64,000 nt of DNA from JAAXHB01 sp965221635. Its GTDB lineage: Bacteria > Actinomycetota > Acidimicrobiia > Acidimicrobiales > Aldehydirespiratoraceae. This document shows, piece by piece, positions 37,498-46,560 of this stretch (positions within the stretch are counted from its first letter, which is position 1; every line of letters starts with the position of its first letter). Where the stretch lies: NCBI GenBank assembly GCA_965221635.1, contig OZ244902.1, positions 248,001 to 312,000 on the forward strand. Reading direction: 5' to 3'. Both the position numbers and the translations under genes were made by a program. The notes under the pieces are model-generated. The model saw only the letters and a program-made list of their open reading frames with translations. It was not told the origin of the DNA and ran no database searches.

Positions 37498-39099
37498 TCA
37501 GGTGAGGGCCGTGTTGCCCACCCTGGCGGAGGTGCCCATGTCATCGGCGGGAGCGGGCTGCAACATGCCTTCCGGCAGCGATTCGAGCAACTCGCCGAGA
37601 TCGACCCCGAAGAAGGACTCGATCAGATCCATCAGCGACATTTCGTCGGCGGAGAACCCCTCGGGCAATGACGTTGGCGGGACAGGCTGCGAGTCGGCGC
37701 CGGGCGGAGGCGGGGCCAGTGGCAGGGGGAACCCGAGGCCGAGGCCGAAGTCCTCCAGGTCGTCGAGGTCGAAGCCCTCGCGTTCCATTTGCTCAGCCCA
37801 CTGCCTCAGCGGCTGCGGCAACTGTTGGTAGCGCTCATCAGAGCCTTGAGGGCGGCGCCCCTCGTAGTAATCGTCGTCGTACTCGTAGCAATCATCGTCG
37901 TCATACTCGTAGTAGTCATCGTCGTACTCGTAATAGTCATCGTCGTACTCGTAGCAATCGTCGTCGTACTCGAACCGGTCGTCATACTCGTCGTAGTCGT
38001 CCCGATCCTCGTACTCGTAGTAGTCATCGTCGTAGTAGTCGTAATCGTCCCGATCCTCGTACTCGAACCGGTCGTACTCATACCAATCATCGAGATCATC
38101 AAGGTCGAACAATCTTGGAGCGAGACCATCTGGGAGGTTGCGGAACATCTCCGGAAGGACCTGTCCACCGAGAGCGCCTGCACGCGGGGTGTCGACACCA
38201 CCCCGACCGTCCTCTCCGAGGCCGAAACGTGGGCCACCGTCGCGCCAGTCTCCGGCGCCATCTCCGCACATGAGCACCACTGCCCTGGGAAGCCGCAGCA
38301 TTACGACGCACGAGCGGTCGACAGGTGTGGGTGCGCTCAGATTGTCGGACTTGTCCGAGCGACCGTCTCGGTCTGCACCTGACGGCAGGTCTGACTTGTC
38401 CCCGGAACCATCGTCGCGGTAGTCATCGTCCCGGTAGTCATCATCGCTGTAGCCGTCGTCCCGGTAGTCATCATCGCCGTAGTAGCCGTCGTCCCGGTAG
38501 TCATCATCGCCGTAGTAGCCGTCGTCCCGGTAGTCATCGCCCCGGTAGCCATCATCCCGGTAGCCATCGTCGCGGTAGTCGTCATCGCCGTAGTAGTCGT
38601 CGTCCCGGTAGTCATCATCCCGGTAGCCATCATCCCGGTAGCCATCGTCGCGGTAGTCATCGTCGCGGTAGTCGTCGTCCCGGTAGTCATCATCCCGGTA
38701 GCCATCATCACAGGAATCGTCGTCGTAGTGGTCATCGCAGACGAGGGCCATCGGAGTAAACCAGTACCCGCCGTCACGCTCATGGCGGTCGTTGGAGATG
38801 GAATGGATCACCATCACCGCCGCGGCAACCACCGCAGCCGCACCGATGAGCACGCCCACCACGATCGCCACACGGCGCCATCGACGGCCACCCGAACCCT
38901 TGGGTGCATCTCCGCCACCAGGCGGTGAAGGCACCCCACCCGCCGGCGCATCCTCGGGCGCCGCGACGGAGGCGTCGTCGCCAGTGGCATCGCCGGTGTC
39001 GGCAGGCGCCACGGGCTCAGAAGCAGACGACTGCTCTGATTCGCTTGCCTCGGAGGCTTGATCCTCCGGGGTCGGGTCGGGGGGAGTTTTCTTCGCCAT
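37498..39099 (-). CDS. Single-pass membrane protein with two acidic Tyr/Asp repeat arrays
   Basis: A 533-residue protein of unknown function. Residues 1-70 are acidic and disordered; 'RRWRRVAIVVGVLIGAAAVV' and the residues after it (73-99) form one membrane helix with basic residues inside, so the long C-terminal part should face outside. Residues 131-231 are about 20 copies of a five-residue unit, YRDD(D/G), with YYGDD variants. A linker with two Cys follows. Residues 335-413 are a second array of Tyr/Glu/Asp units such as YEYDDDY. The end (430-512) has amphipathic helices, 'FDLDDLEDFGLGLG' and 'LMDLIESFFGVDLGELLESL'. Cys come in pairs (121/130, 264/278, 382/404), which suggests disulfides. 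Such density of Asp would bind calcium or other cations; adhesion, matrix or mineral binding are guesses. Confidence 0.8.
   Translation of the reverse strand: MAKKTPPDPTPEDQASEASESEQSSASEPVAPADTGDATGDDASVAAPEDAPAGGVPSPPGGGDAPKGSGGRRWRRVAIVVGVLIGAAAVVAAAVMVIHSISNDRHERDGGYWFTPMALVCDDHYDDDSCDDGYRDDDYRDDDYRDDDYRDDGYRDDGYRDDDYRDDDYYGDDDYRDDGYRDDGYRGDDYRDDGYYGDDDYRDDGYYGDDDYRDDGYSDDDYRDDDYRDDGSGDKSDLPSGADRDGRSDKSDNLSAPTPVDRSCVVMLRLPRAVVLMCGDGAGDWRDGGPRFGLGEDGRGGVDTPRAGALGGQVLPEMFRNLPDGLAPRLFDLDDLDDWYEYDRFEYEDRDDYDYYDDDYYEYEDRDDYDEYDDRFEYDDDCYEYDDDYYEYDDDYYEYDDDDCYEYDDDYYEGRRPQGSDERYQQLPQPLRQWAEQMEREGFDLDDLEDFGLGLGFPLPLAPPPPGADSQPVPPTSLPEGFSADEMSLMDLIESFFGVDLGELLESLPEGMLQPAPADDMGTSARVGNTALT
37861..38097. 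repeat. In-frame repeat array encoding Tyr/Glu/Asp units
   Basis: Degenerate units of roughly 15-21 bp rich in TCGTCGTACTCGTA on the plus strand encode residues 335-413 of the membrane protein. Confidence 0.9.
38407..38709. repeat. In-frame 15-bp repeat array encoding Tyr/Arg/Asp units
   Basis: About 20 copies of a 15-bp unit (plus strand CGGTAGTCATCGTCC and variants, some as CCGTAGTAGCC) encode residues 131-231. The unit length is a multiple of three, so copy-number change keeps the frame. Confidence 0.93.
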
Positions 39100-39238
39100 G
39101 GCTCCGATTGTAAGACACCGGTTTCAAGGAATCAGTAAGAGACCAACGTGGACGCCGATCCTCGATGTGGGCGACGCCGTTCAAGGCTGGTCGTCCACAC
39201 CACCGAGCAAGGGACCGCGGCGGGCGGCGGGGCCTGGG

Positions 39239-40150
39239 TCAGATGAGCTTTTGGAGGTTGTCTCGCAGCTCCTGGGCGAGGTTGCGAATGTCGTCGTCAT
39301 CGGCGTCGTCACCTTCGATGAGCGCCAGCAAGGCGCCGGCCGTTTCGCGCAGGTTGCGCCAACCCGATGCCGAAAAACCGAACGGAGTGCGCACCACCGA
39401 CAGTTCTCGGGCGGCATCAACGGCTTCGAGAACTCCAGTGGCGTCGGTAGGGCTGCGCCTGAGGCGGTCGCAAGCCACGAACATTCGGCTCATCAGATCG
39501 TTCACCTCGAGACCGTCCAGCTCCACGAAATCGGCTTCCATCTCCCGGGCCAGCAAGTCGTCGATCACAAGTTCGGCGCGTTGCTCGTCGGCTTCGCGCA
39601 CCAGCACCTCGGCGCCATCTTCACCCTGATCGAGAACACACGGCACACCCGCGGTTTCGAGGCCGGCCACCAGGGCGTCGATCATCTCCTCGGACCATTC
39701 CCCCACCTCGAACGCGGTGAGATCGTCGTCGGGGCCAAATTCGCGGTCGGTGGCCTCGGTGACCTCGTTCACCAGGTTGTCGACCGTTTCCTCCAAGCTG
39801 TGATGCACCAGCAACGTCGTGCCCTGCCACGAGTGCACCACCCCATCGGCGGTGAGCAACTGCTCGAGCATCACCCGAGCCTCCAGCGCCCAGGGGTGCA
39901 ACTCGTACGCCAGCCATTCGCGCTCTTCGTCATTCGCCGCGCCGCCATCCGCCACCTCGCCACCCACCGCCTCGCCACCCACCGCGTCGCCACCCGCCGG
40001 GTCGTCAACAGCCGCCTGCTCCTTCGCGATCACGGCGTCCCCAACACTGTCACCCGAAGCGCTCTCATCCGCGCCTTCGTGAGCGACCCCGCCGTCATCG
40101 TCGTTGCCCCGGGAGCGCCCGAAGAACCTGGATCTCAATGCTGCTGCCAC
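39239..40150 (-). CDS. Hypothetical protein with two similar alpha-beta modules
   Basis: A 303-residue acidic protein. After a disordered N-terminus (1-75) with a short repeat come two modules of similar outline: 'ARVMLEQLLTADGVVHSWQG' with 'LLVHHSLEETVDNLV', and 'IDALVAGLETAGVPCVLDQG' with 'VLVREADEQRAELVIDDLL'. Each reads as helix-strand-strand-helix, like the DUF2007-type signalling fold. A helical C-terminal domain follows. No catalytic residues stand out. It is divergent from glpX across 77 bases and precedes the repeat protein on the same strand. Confidence 0.7.
   Translation of the reverse strand: MAAALRSRFFGRSRGNDDDGGVAHEGADESASGDSVGDAVIAKEQAAVDDPAGGDAVGGEAVGGEVADGGAANDEEREWLAYELHPWALEARVMLEQLLTADGVVHSWQGTTLLVHHSLEETVDNLVNEVTEATDREFGPDDDLTAFEVGEWSEEMIDALVAGLETAGVPCVLDQGEDGAEVLVREADEQRAELVIDDLLAREMEADFVELDGLEVNDLMSRMFVACDRLRRSPTDATGVLEAVDAARELSVVRTPFGFSASGWRNLRETAGALLALIEGDDADDDDIRNLAQELRDNLQKLI
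39956..40000. repeat. 15-bp tandem repeat, three copies, in the hypothetical gene
   Basis: CTCGCCACCCACCGC occurs twice exactly and once with changes, encoding the Gly/Ala/Val-rich DAVGGEAVGGEVA stretch in the N-terminal tail. Confidence 0.9.
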
Positions 40151-40227
40151 GGCGCCAATCCTGCCGGCTCAGCGAGCCGGTGGGCGCGCAGAGGCCCCTT
40201 GGGCCTCGCGGCGGGTACCTTGCGGGC

Positions 40228-41217
40228 ATGGTTGACCTTGACGCAGACCCCCAGCTCAAACCGGATCGCAACATCGCGCTGGAACTGGTGCGCATCACCG
40301 AGGCCGCCGCTCGGGCGGCGTCTCGTTGGATGGGCCGTGGTGACAAGGACGGCGCAGACGGCGCCGCGGTGGACGCCATGCGTGACGTGCTGCGGGGAAT
40401 CTCCATGGACGGACTGGTCGTGATCGGCGAAGGCGAAAAGGACGAAGCGCCCATGCTGTACAACGGAGAGAGGGTGGGCAACGGGCAGCTTCCCATGACC
40501 GACGTGGCGGTGGATCCCATCGACGGCACCACGCTCACGTCGCTGGGGCGGGCCAACGCGTTGTCGGTGATCGCGGTGTCCGAGCGGGGAACCATGTTCG
40601 ACCCCGGGCCGTGCGTTTACATGGAGAAGATCGCCACCGGGCCCGCAGCGGCCCACCTGATCGACCTCAACAAGTCCACCCACGAGAACCTTGCCGCAGT
40701 GGCCGAAGCCAAAGGCGAACGCATTCGTGACCTCACCGCGGTGATCCTCGACCGTGACCGTCACGAGGAACTGATCGAAGAGGTGCGAGAGGCCGGGGCG
40801 CGCATTCGCCTCATCCCCGACGGTGACGTGGCCGGGGCGATATCAACTGCCTGGCCCAACACCGGCGCCGACATCCTCTTCGGCATCGGCGGCACCCCAG
40901 AGGGTGTGATCACCGCGGCGGCCCTCAAGTGCATGGGCGGCGCAATTCAGGGCCGACTGTGGCCCCGCAACAAGCAGGAGCGCCAAGCCGCGGCGGACGC
41001 GGGCTACGACATCAACGACGTGTACGACCAGGACGCCCTGGTGCGCACCGACAACTGCTTTTTCGCGGCCACGGGAATCACCGACGGCGAACTCCTCAAG
41101 GGAGTGCAGTACGACGGCCCCTACTGTCGCACCCAGTCCCTGGTGATGCGCGGCAGGTCAGGCACCGTGCGCATGATCGAAAGCAACCACCGCCTCGACC
41201 GCGACTCCGGCTACTGA
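40228..41217 (+). CDS. glpX: Class II fructose-1,6-bisphosphatase
   Basis: A 329-residue GlpX-type phosphatase for gluconeogenesis. The metal-binding core is clear: 'GRGDKDGADGAAVDAM', 'VIGEGEKDEAPML' and 'VAVDPIDGTTLTSLG', then 'GIGGTPEGVITAAALKCMGG'. Actinobacteria rely on this class instead of Fbp. The ATG at 40228 is set by the start of homology ('PQLKPDRNIALELVRITEAAA'); the frame is open from 40138. It is alone on the plus strand between minus-strand genes. Confidence 0.96.
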   Translation: MVDLDADPQLKPDRNIALELVRITEAAARAASRWMGRGDKDGADGAAVDAMRDVLRGISMDGLVVIGEGEKDEAPMLYNGERVGNGQLPMTDVAVDPIDGTTLTSLGRANALSVIAVSERGTMFDPGPCVYMEKIATGPAAAHLIDLNKSTHENLAAVAEAKGERIRDLTAVILDRDRHEELIEEVREAGARIRLIPDGDVAGAISTAWPNTGADILFGIGGTPEGVITAAALKCMGGAIQGRLWPRNKQERQAAADAGYDINDVYDQDALVRTDNCFFAATGITDGELLKGVQYDGPYCRTQSLVMRGRSGTVRMIESNHRLDRDSGY

Positions 41218-41312
41218 CAAACCAACAGGCCCCGGCGCAACCTGGGTGTCGCCGAAGGCTCTCAGCAGGCAGTTCCAGCCCAGCCTGTGGGGGCCCGGGA
41301 CGTCTTGCCGGT

Positions 41313-41720
41313 TCAGTCGGAGGCGGCCACCCGCAAGCGCAGTTCTGCCCGTTCGAGCGCCGCGGCGGCGTCGAGGTCGTCGGCATCGGCGGCCAATGCG
41401 GCCTTGGCCCGGTCGCGGGCGGCTTCGGCGCGTTCGATGTCGATGTCGGCAGCGGCCTCGGACACGTCCGACAGGATGGTCACCTGGTTGGCGCTCACCT
41501 CCACGAAGCCGCGATGCACCGCGAACGTGTCACGCCCATCGGGGCGCACCACCTCAACCGACCAGGTGGCAAGCGTGCCGATGAAAGGCGCGTGACCGGC
41601 CAGGAAGGCAACATCACCGCCACCAACCGTGCGGGCGATCACCATTTCGGCCGAGCCGCTGTAGGTGACCTCCTCGGGTGACACCATTTGCACGCCCACA
41701 GGCGCGCCCTGGTCGGCCAT
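41313..41720 (-). CDS. atpC: ATP synthase epsilon subunit
   Basis: A 135-residue epsilon subunit of F1. The N-terminal beta sandwich has 'VQMVSPEEVTYSGSAEMVIA', 'GDVAFLAGHAPFIGTLATW' and 'AVHRGFVEVSANQVTIL'; the C-terminal helical hairpin is Ala/Glu-rich. Its ATG is one base after the atpD stop. It is the last gene of the atp run. Confidence 0.94.
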   Translation of the reverse strand: MADQGAPVGVQMVSPEEVTYSGSAEMVIARTVGGGDVAFLAGHAPFIGTLATWSVEVVRPDGRDTFAVHRGFVEVSANQVTILSDVSEAAADIDIERAEAARDRAKAALAADADDLDAAAALERAELRLRVAASD

Positions 41721-41721
41721 G

Positions 41722-43170
41722 TCAGGTTCGGGCCTGCAACTCGGCGGCGCGGCGTTGCGCGTCGGCGGCGCCACCCACCATGTAGAACGCCTGCTCGGGC
41801 AGGTCGTCGAGTTCGCCGTCCACGAGCGCCTCGAACGAGTCGATGGTTTCGCTCACGGGGGTGAAGATGCCGTCCTGGCCTGTGAAGTTCTTGGCCACGA
41901 ACATCGGCTGCGACAGGAACCGCTGCACCTTGCGGGCACGATCCACGGTGACCCTGTCCTCCTCGGAAAGCTCGTCGAGGCCCAGAATGGCGATGATGTC
42001 CTGCAGCTCCTTGTAGCGCTGCAGCACCTCCTGCACACGGCGGGCCACGTCGTAATGGCGCTGCCCCACCACCAGGGGATCAAGGATCGTGGAGGTTGAG
42101 GCCAGCGGATCCACAGCCGGGTAGATGCCCAAGGCGGCAATGTCACGGCTCAGTTCCGAAGTGCCGTCGAAGTGCGTGAACGACGTGAACGGCGCCGGGT
42201 CGGTGTAGTCGTCCGCGGGCACGTACACGGCCTGCATCGAGGTGATCGACTTGCCACGGGTGGAGGTGATCCGCTCCTGCAGTTCGCCCATCTCATCCGC
42301 GAGGGTCGGCTGGTATCCCACCGCCGAGGGCATTCGGCCCAGCAAGGTGGACACCTCCGAACCGGCCTGCACGAAACGGAAGATGTTGTCGATGAACAAC
42401 AGCACGTCCTGGTTCTGCACGTCGCGGAAGTACTCGGCGAGCGTCACCCCGGCGAGACCCACACGCAGGCGCACCCCGGGGGGTTCGTCCATCTGTCCGA
42501 ACATGAGCGCAGCCTTGTCGAGCACCGACGTTTTGCCGTCACCCATCTTGGTTTCGCCCATCTCCAGGAACAGGTCGGTGCCCTCACGGGTTCGCTCGCC
42601 CACACCGGCGAACACCGACACGCCACCGTGGTTGGTGGCCACACGGGTGATCATCTCGGTGATCAGCACCGTTTTGCCCACACCGGCGCCGCCGAACAGG
42701 CCGATCTTGCCGCCGAGCTTGTACGGGGTGAGCAGGTCGATCACCTTGATCCCCGTCTCGAACATCTGAGCGGTGGGCTCAAGAGCGTCAAATGGTGGCG
42801 CCGGGCGGTGAATCTCCCAGTGCTCGGTGGTGTCGTGACCGGGCGCGTCGAGGCAGTCGCCCATCACGTTCCACACGTGACCGAGCGTGCCGTCACCCAC
42901 CGGCACCTGCAGGCCGTGGCCTGTGTTGGACACCGGAGTGCCCCTGGTGAGGCCGTCGGTGGGGCGCATGGCAATGGCGCGCACCCTGTTGTCGCCGATC
43001 TGTTGTGCCACCTCGGCCGGGACGAGCACGTCGGTTCCCTCCACGCTCACGGTGAAGCGCACCTCGGTGTTGATCTCCGGCAGGTGGCCTGGCGGGAACT
43101 CCACGTCCACGACAGGGCCGGCAATGGCGACAATGCGCCCGTCTTTGTGACCGTTCTCTGCAATGCTCAT
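41722..43170 (-). CDS. atpD: ATP synthase beta subunit
   Basis: A 482-residue catalytic beta subunit of F1. Walker A 'GGAGVGKT' is at 160-167, followed by 'GVGERTREGTDLF' with the catalytic Glu, and Walker B 'VLLFIDNIFRF'. Near the end are 'DELSEEDRVTVDRARK' and 'RFLSQPMFVAKNFTG', typical of all beta subunits. A GAGG ribosome site precedes the ATG. Confidence 0.98.
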   Translation of the reverse strand: MSIAENGHKDGRIVAIAGPVVDVEFPPGHLPEINTEVRFTVSVEGTDVLVPAEVAQQIGDNRVRAIAMRPTDGLTRGTPVSNTGHGLQVPVGDGTLGHVWNVMGDCLDAPGHDTTEHWEIHRPAPPFDALEPTAQMFETGIKVIDLLTPYKLGGKIGLFGGAGVGKTVLITEMITRVATNHGGVSVFAGVGERTREGTDLFLEMGETKMGDGKTSVLDKAALMFGQMDEPPGVRLRVGLAGVTLAEYFRDVQNQDVLLFIDNIFRFVQAGSEVSTLLGRMPSAVGYQPTLADEMGELQERITSTRGKSITSMQAVYVPADDYTDPAPFTSFTHFDGTSELSRDIAALGIYPAVDPLASTSTILDPLVVGQRHYDVARRVQEVLQRYKELQDIIAILGLDELSEEDRVTVDRARKVQRFLSQPMFVAKNFTGQDGIFTPVSETIDSFEALVDGELDDLPEQAFYMVGGAADAQRRAAELQART

Positions 43171-43258
43171 TGCTTACCTCGCGATAGCGGGATGGATCGG
43201 GGAATCTGGACGAAAGGGGATGGCTCGCAGCGGCGAAGCGGGGCGGCTCTGGGTTTCC

Positions 43259-44212
43259 TCAGGCGCCGGCTTGCGCTTCGACCCGCTCGGCGAGCAGCTC
43301 GACGATGTCGTGGTCTTTGCCGGCGGAAAGGGCTTCGGAACCGCCGACTATTTCCATGATCTCGGTGGTGATGGCGTCCTGGCGGGCCTGGTTCATGTCG
43401 CGGGACAGCTGCACGATCAGGTCCTCGGCGTTGTCGGTGGCTGCCTTCATGGCCCGCTGGCGCGAGGCGTGCTCCGACGCGGCCGCGTCGAGCAGGGCGC
43501 CGTAGAGGCGGGCCTCGGTGTAGCGGGGAAGCAACGCCTCGAGCACGCCCTCCGGTGAGGGCTCGAACTCGAAACTGGCGGAACGGGCGCCGGTCTCACC
43601 GCCGAGCTCGGCGATGGTTGCGGTGTCCTCAAGGGGCAGAAAACGTCGCACTACCACTCGCTGGGTGCCCATGGACACGAACTCGGTGTAGATCAGCTCC
43701 ACCTGGTCGACCTCGCCGGAGGTGAACGAGCCGGACACGGCTTCGGCGATTCTGCGGGCGTCGTCGTAGGAAGGGTTGTCGCTGAAACCGTCGAACGAGT
43801 TGGCGATCCGGTAGTTGCGGAACCGGTAGTAGGCCGCGGACTTCCGACCCACGCAGCACAGCGAGTAGTCCTTGCCTTCGGCCACGTGGCTGCGCAGCTG
43901 GTTCTCGGCGGTGCGGATCACCGACGTGTTGTACGCCCCGGCGAGTCCCCGGTCGCCTGCGATCACCACGAAACCCACCCGGCGCACGTCCTCGGCGCGG
44001 CGCAGCAGCGGATGGTTCACCATGGCGCCCCCGGCTGCGAGGTCTTCGATCACGCTTGTGATAAGCCGGGCGTAGGGCCGGGCCGCGTTGGCGCGCTGGA
44101 TCGCCTTCACCACTCGGGTGGCGGCGATCAGCTCCATGGCGCGGGTGATCTTCTTGGTGGACTGGATGCTGCCGATGCGTCGGCGAAGCTCCCGCTCCTT
44201 TGCTCCGGGCAC
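43259..44212 (-). CDS. atpG: ATP synthase gamma subunit
   Basis: A 317-residue central stalk subunit. The N-terminus 'ERELRRRIGSIQSTKKITRAMELIA' and the C-terminal helix 'EHASRQRAMKAATDNAEDLI' with 'LSRDMNQARQDAITTEIMEIVGG' are the parts that form the rotating coiled coil. The start is a GTG with GGAGG nine bases upstream. Confidence 0.96.
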   Translation of the reverse strand: MPGAKERELRRRIGSIQSTKKITRAMELIAATRVVKAIQRANAARPYARLITSVIEDLAAGGAMVNHPLLRRAEDVRRVGFVVIAGDRGLAGAYNTSVIRTAENQLRSHVAEGKDYSLCCVGRKSAAYYRFRNYRIANSFDGFSDNPSYDDARRIAEAVSGSFTSGEVDQVELIYTEFVSMGTQRVVVRRFLPLEDTATIAELGGETGARSASFEFEPSPEGVLEALLPRYTEARLYGALLDAAASEHASRQRAMKAATDNAEDLIVQLSRDMNQARQDAITTEIMEIVGGSEALSAGKDHDIVELLAERVEAQAGA

Positions 44213-44306
44213 GGCTCAGCGCCTCCGCCGGGCCCGAAGGCCCAGGTCTGCGCAGGCCACGGGTGGGGCCACCGTGAGAGCCGAACGCTCAGGCGCCGCC
44301 GCGGGT

Positions 44307-45944
44307 TCAGGCACCGTCGTCTGTCCGGGTGATGTCGGCTTCGGGAAGGGTGGTGTCGGCGTCGGTCATCGTGGCGCTGCGACCGCCCTGCTCGTCGGCA
44401 TCAACCTCGGGTTCGGGGCCCTGCTCGGTTGCCGTGGCCTGGAACTGTTCGGTGAAAGCGCCGATCTTGGCTTCGAGTGCGTCGGTGTCCGGAATGGCGC
44501 CGGTGTCACGAATCTCGGCCAGCGTCACCGACTCGCGGGTGCGGAACCAGTCCAGCAGCTCGGCCTCGAAACGGGTGACGTCCTCGGTGCCCAGGTTGTC
44601 GAGGAAGCCGTGGGTGCCCGCGTAAATCGACACCACCTGCTCCTCGACGCTCATCGGAGTGTTCACGCCTTGCTTGAGCAACTCGGTGAGGCGGTAGCCC
44701 CGTTCGAGCTGTGCCTTGGACACGGCGTCGAGGTCCGAACCGAAAGCCGCGAACGCCTCAAGCTCACGGAACTGCTGCAAGTCGCCCTTGAGGGTGCCCA
44801 CAGCGGACTTCATGGCTTTCACCTGAGCGGCGCCACCGACCCGGCTCACCGAGATTCCCACGTCCACGGCGGGACGGATACCGGACTTGAACAAGTCGTC
44901 CTGCAAGAAGATCTGCCCGTCGGTGATCGAGATCACGTTGGTGGGGATGTAAGCCGAAACGTCACCTGCTTTGGTTTCGATCACCGGCAGCGCGGTGAGC
45001 GACCCGGCGCCCAGCTCGTCGCTGAGCTTGGCGGCGCGTTCCAGCAGGCGGCTGTGCAGGTAGAACACGTCACCCGGGTAGGCCTCGCGTCCCGGCGGGC
45101 GGCGCAGCAGCAGCGAAACCTGGCGGTACGCCTCGGCCTGCTTGGAGAGGTCGTCGTAGATCACCAGGGCGTGCTCGCCGTTGTCCATCCAGTGCTGGCC
45201 CATGGCGCAACCCGCATAGGGCGCCAGGTACTTGAAAGGCGCCGGATCCGATGCCGGGGCCACCACCACCACCGTGTAGTCCATGGCGCCGAGCTCGTCG
45301 AGGGTGGCCACGGCCTGGGCCACAGTGGACGCCTTCTGGCCGATCGCCACGTAGATGCATTTCACGCCGAGGCCGCGCTGGTTGATGATCGTGTCCAGCG
45401 CGATCGTGGTCTTGCCGGTTTTGCGGTCGCCGATGATCAACTCCCGCTGACCGCGCCCGATGGGTATGAGCGAGTCGATGGCCTTGATCCCGGTTTGCAT
45501 CGGTTCGTGTACCGGCTGGCGCCCGGTGATGCCCGGCGCCTGAATCTCCATGCGGCGCGAACCGGGATTGGACAACGGGCCCTTGCCGTCGACGGGTTCG
45601 CCAAGCGGGTTCACCACCCGGCCGAGCAGGCCGTCGCCCACCGGGATCGACAGAATCTCGCCGGTGGCCTGAACAGGCTGGCCTTCCTCGATGCCCTCCA
45701 CGTTGCCGAGCACCACCGAACCGATGGAGTCCTCGTCGAGGTTGAGGGCCAAACCCACCGCCCCGTTCTCGAAACGCAGCATTTCGTTGACCGCCGCATC
45801 GGGCAGGCCCGAGACGCGGGCGATGCCGTCGCCCACCTCGAGCACCCGGCCCACGGTGGACTGCTCCAACGACGGAGCGAAACCGTCGAGGTTTGCTCGT
45901 ATCGCTGCGGCGATGTCAGCTGTGTTGATCGTGAGTTGTGCCAT
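44307..45944 (-). CDS. atpA: ATP synthase alpha subunit
   Basis: A 545-residue regulatory alpha subunit of F1. Walker A 'GDRKTGKT' is at 172-179, followed by 'IYVAIGQKASTVAQAV' and 'HALVIYDDLSKQAEAYRQ'. The C-terminal ~35 residues are an acidic Thr/Asp-rich tail longer than in many homologues; mycobacterial alpha subunits also carry such an extension, which limits ATP hydrolysis. An AGGAG site precedes the ATG. Confidence 0.98.
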   Translation of the reverse strand: MAQLTINTADIAAAIRANLDGFAPSLEQSTVGRVLEVGDGIARVSGLPDAAVNEMLRFENGAVGLALNLDEDSIGSVVLGNVEGIEEGQPVQATGEILSIPVGDGLLGRVVNPLGEPVDGKGPLSNPGSRRMEIQAPGITGRQPVHEPMQTGIKAIDSLIPIGRGQRELIIGDRKTGKTTIALDTIINQRGLGVKCIYVAIGQKASTVAQAVATLDELGAMDYTVVVVAPASDPAPFKYLAPYAGCAMGQHWMDNGEHALVIYDDLSKQAEAYRQVSLLLRRPPGREAYPGDVFYLHSRLLERAAKLSDELGAGSLTALPVIETKAGDVSAYIPTNVISITDGQIFLQDDLFKSGIRPAVDVGISVSRVGGAAQVKAMKSAVGTLKGDLQQFRELEAFAAFGSDLDAVSKAQLERGYRLTELLKQGVNTPMSVEEQVVSIYAGTHGFLDNLGTEDVTRFEAELLDWFRTRESVTLAEIRDTGAIPDTDALEAKIGAFTEQFQATATEQGPEPEVDADEQGGRSATMTDADTTLPEADITRTDDGA

Positions 45945-46013
45945 CTGGGTTGCTCCTGAATCTTTCGTTCACGCAGGCCTGAATCTGTGGTACGTGCAGA
46001 ACTTCGTGGATGG

Positions 46014-46556
46014 TCAGGCGATGCTGGTGCGCATCTGGTGAAGGCGGCGACGGACGCTTCCGTCGATCACGTCGTCACCGATCTCGGTGATCACACCGCC
46101 GAGCACCGACGGGTCGATGATCACCGATATCTCCACGTCGAGGCCGGTTGCGGTTTTGATCGCCGCCGCGAGGCGTGCCTTCTGGTCGCCGCTGAGATCC
46201 ACGGCGCTGCGCACCCTGGCCACGCTGCGATTGCGTTGCGCCGCGGCGAGGTCGATGGCGGCGTCGATCACGTCGAGCAGTTCGTCGCCTCTACCCGCGG
46301 CCATCACCATCGACACCCCGGCCACGGTTTGGGGCAGTGCCCGGCCGCCGAGCAGGTCTTCAACGAGCTGCTGTCTGCGTGCGGCGTCGAGCCCCGTGGT
46401 GCTGAGCGCGGCTGTCAGTTCGGCGCTGTCGCGCAAGGCCTGTGCCACGTCCTGCAGCTCCTGTTCAACCGCAGCCTGGTTGCCCTCGGCGCCGGCCACG
46501 GCCAGCAAGGCCGAGCCGTACGCCTTGATCCGGCTCTCGGCTGTGACGGAAGCCAC
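46014..46556 (-). CDS. atpH: ATP synthase delta subunit
   Basis: A 180-residue OSCP/delta subunit linking the peripheral stalk to F1. It has 'ESRIKAYGSALLAVAG' at the start, 'LVEDLLGGRALPQTVAGVSMVMAAGRGDEL' in the middle and 'VEISVIIDPSVLGGVITEIGDDVIDGSVRRRL' at the end, which is the conserved C-terminal block. The GTG start lies four bases after the atpF stop. It is a separate gene, not fused to the b subunit as in mycobacteria. Confidence 0.94.
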   Translation of the reverse strand: MASVTAESRIKAYGSALLAVAGAEGNQAAVEQELQDVAQALRDSAELTAALSTTGLDAARRQQLVEDLLGGRALPQTVAGVSMVMAAGRGDELLDVIDAAIDLAAAQRNRSVARVRSAVDLSGDQKARLAAAIKTATGLDVEISVIIDPSVLGGVITEIGDDVIDGSVRRRLHQMRTSIA

Positions 46557-46560
46557 GAAC

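Noticed and set aside
37789..38382. Plus-strand frame rich in Val/Ile, looking like a membrane protein
   Set aside because: It is the reverse reading of Asp/Tyr codons (GTC, GTA) in the repeat gene; the minus strand has a proper start, membrane helix and ordered repeats.
38407..38709. CRISPR-like array
   Set aside because: Units are contiguous 15-bp repeats without spacers and lie in frame in a gene; no cas genes nearby.
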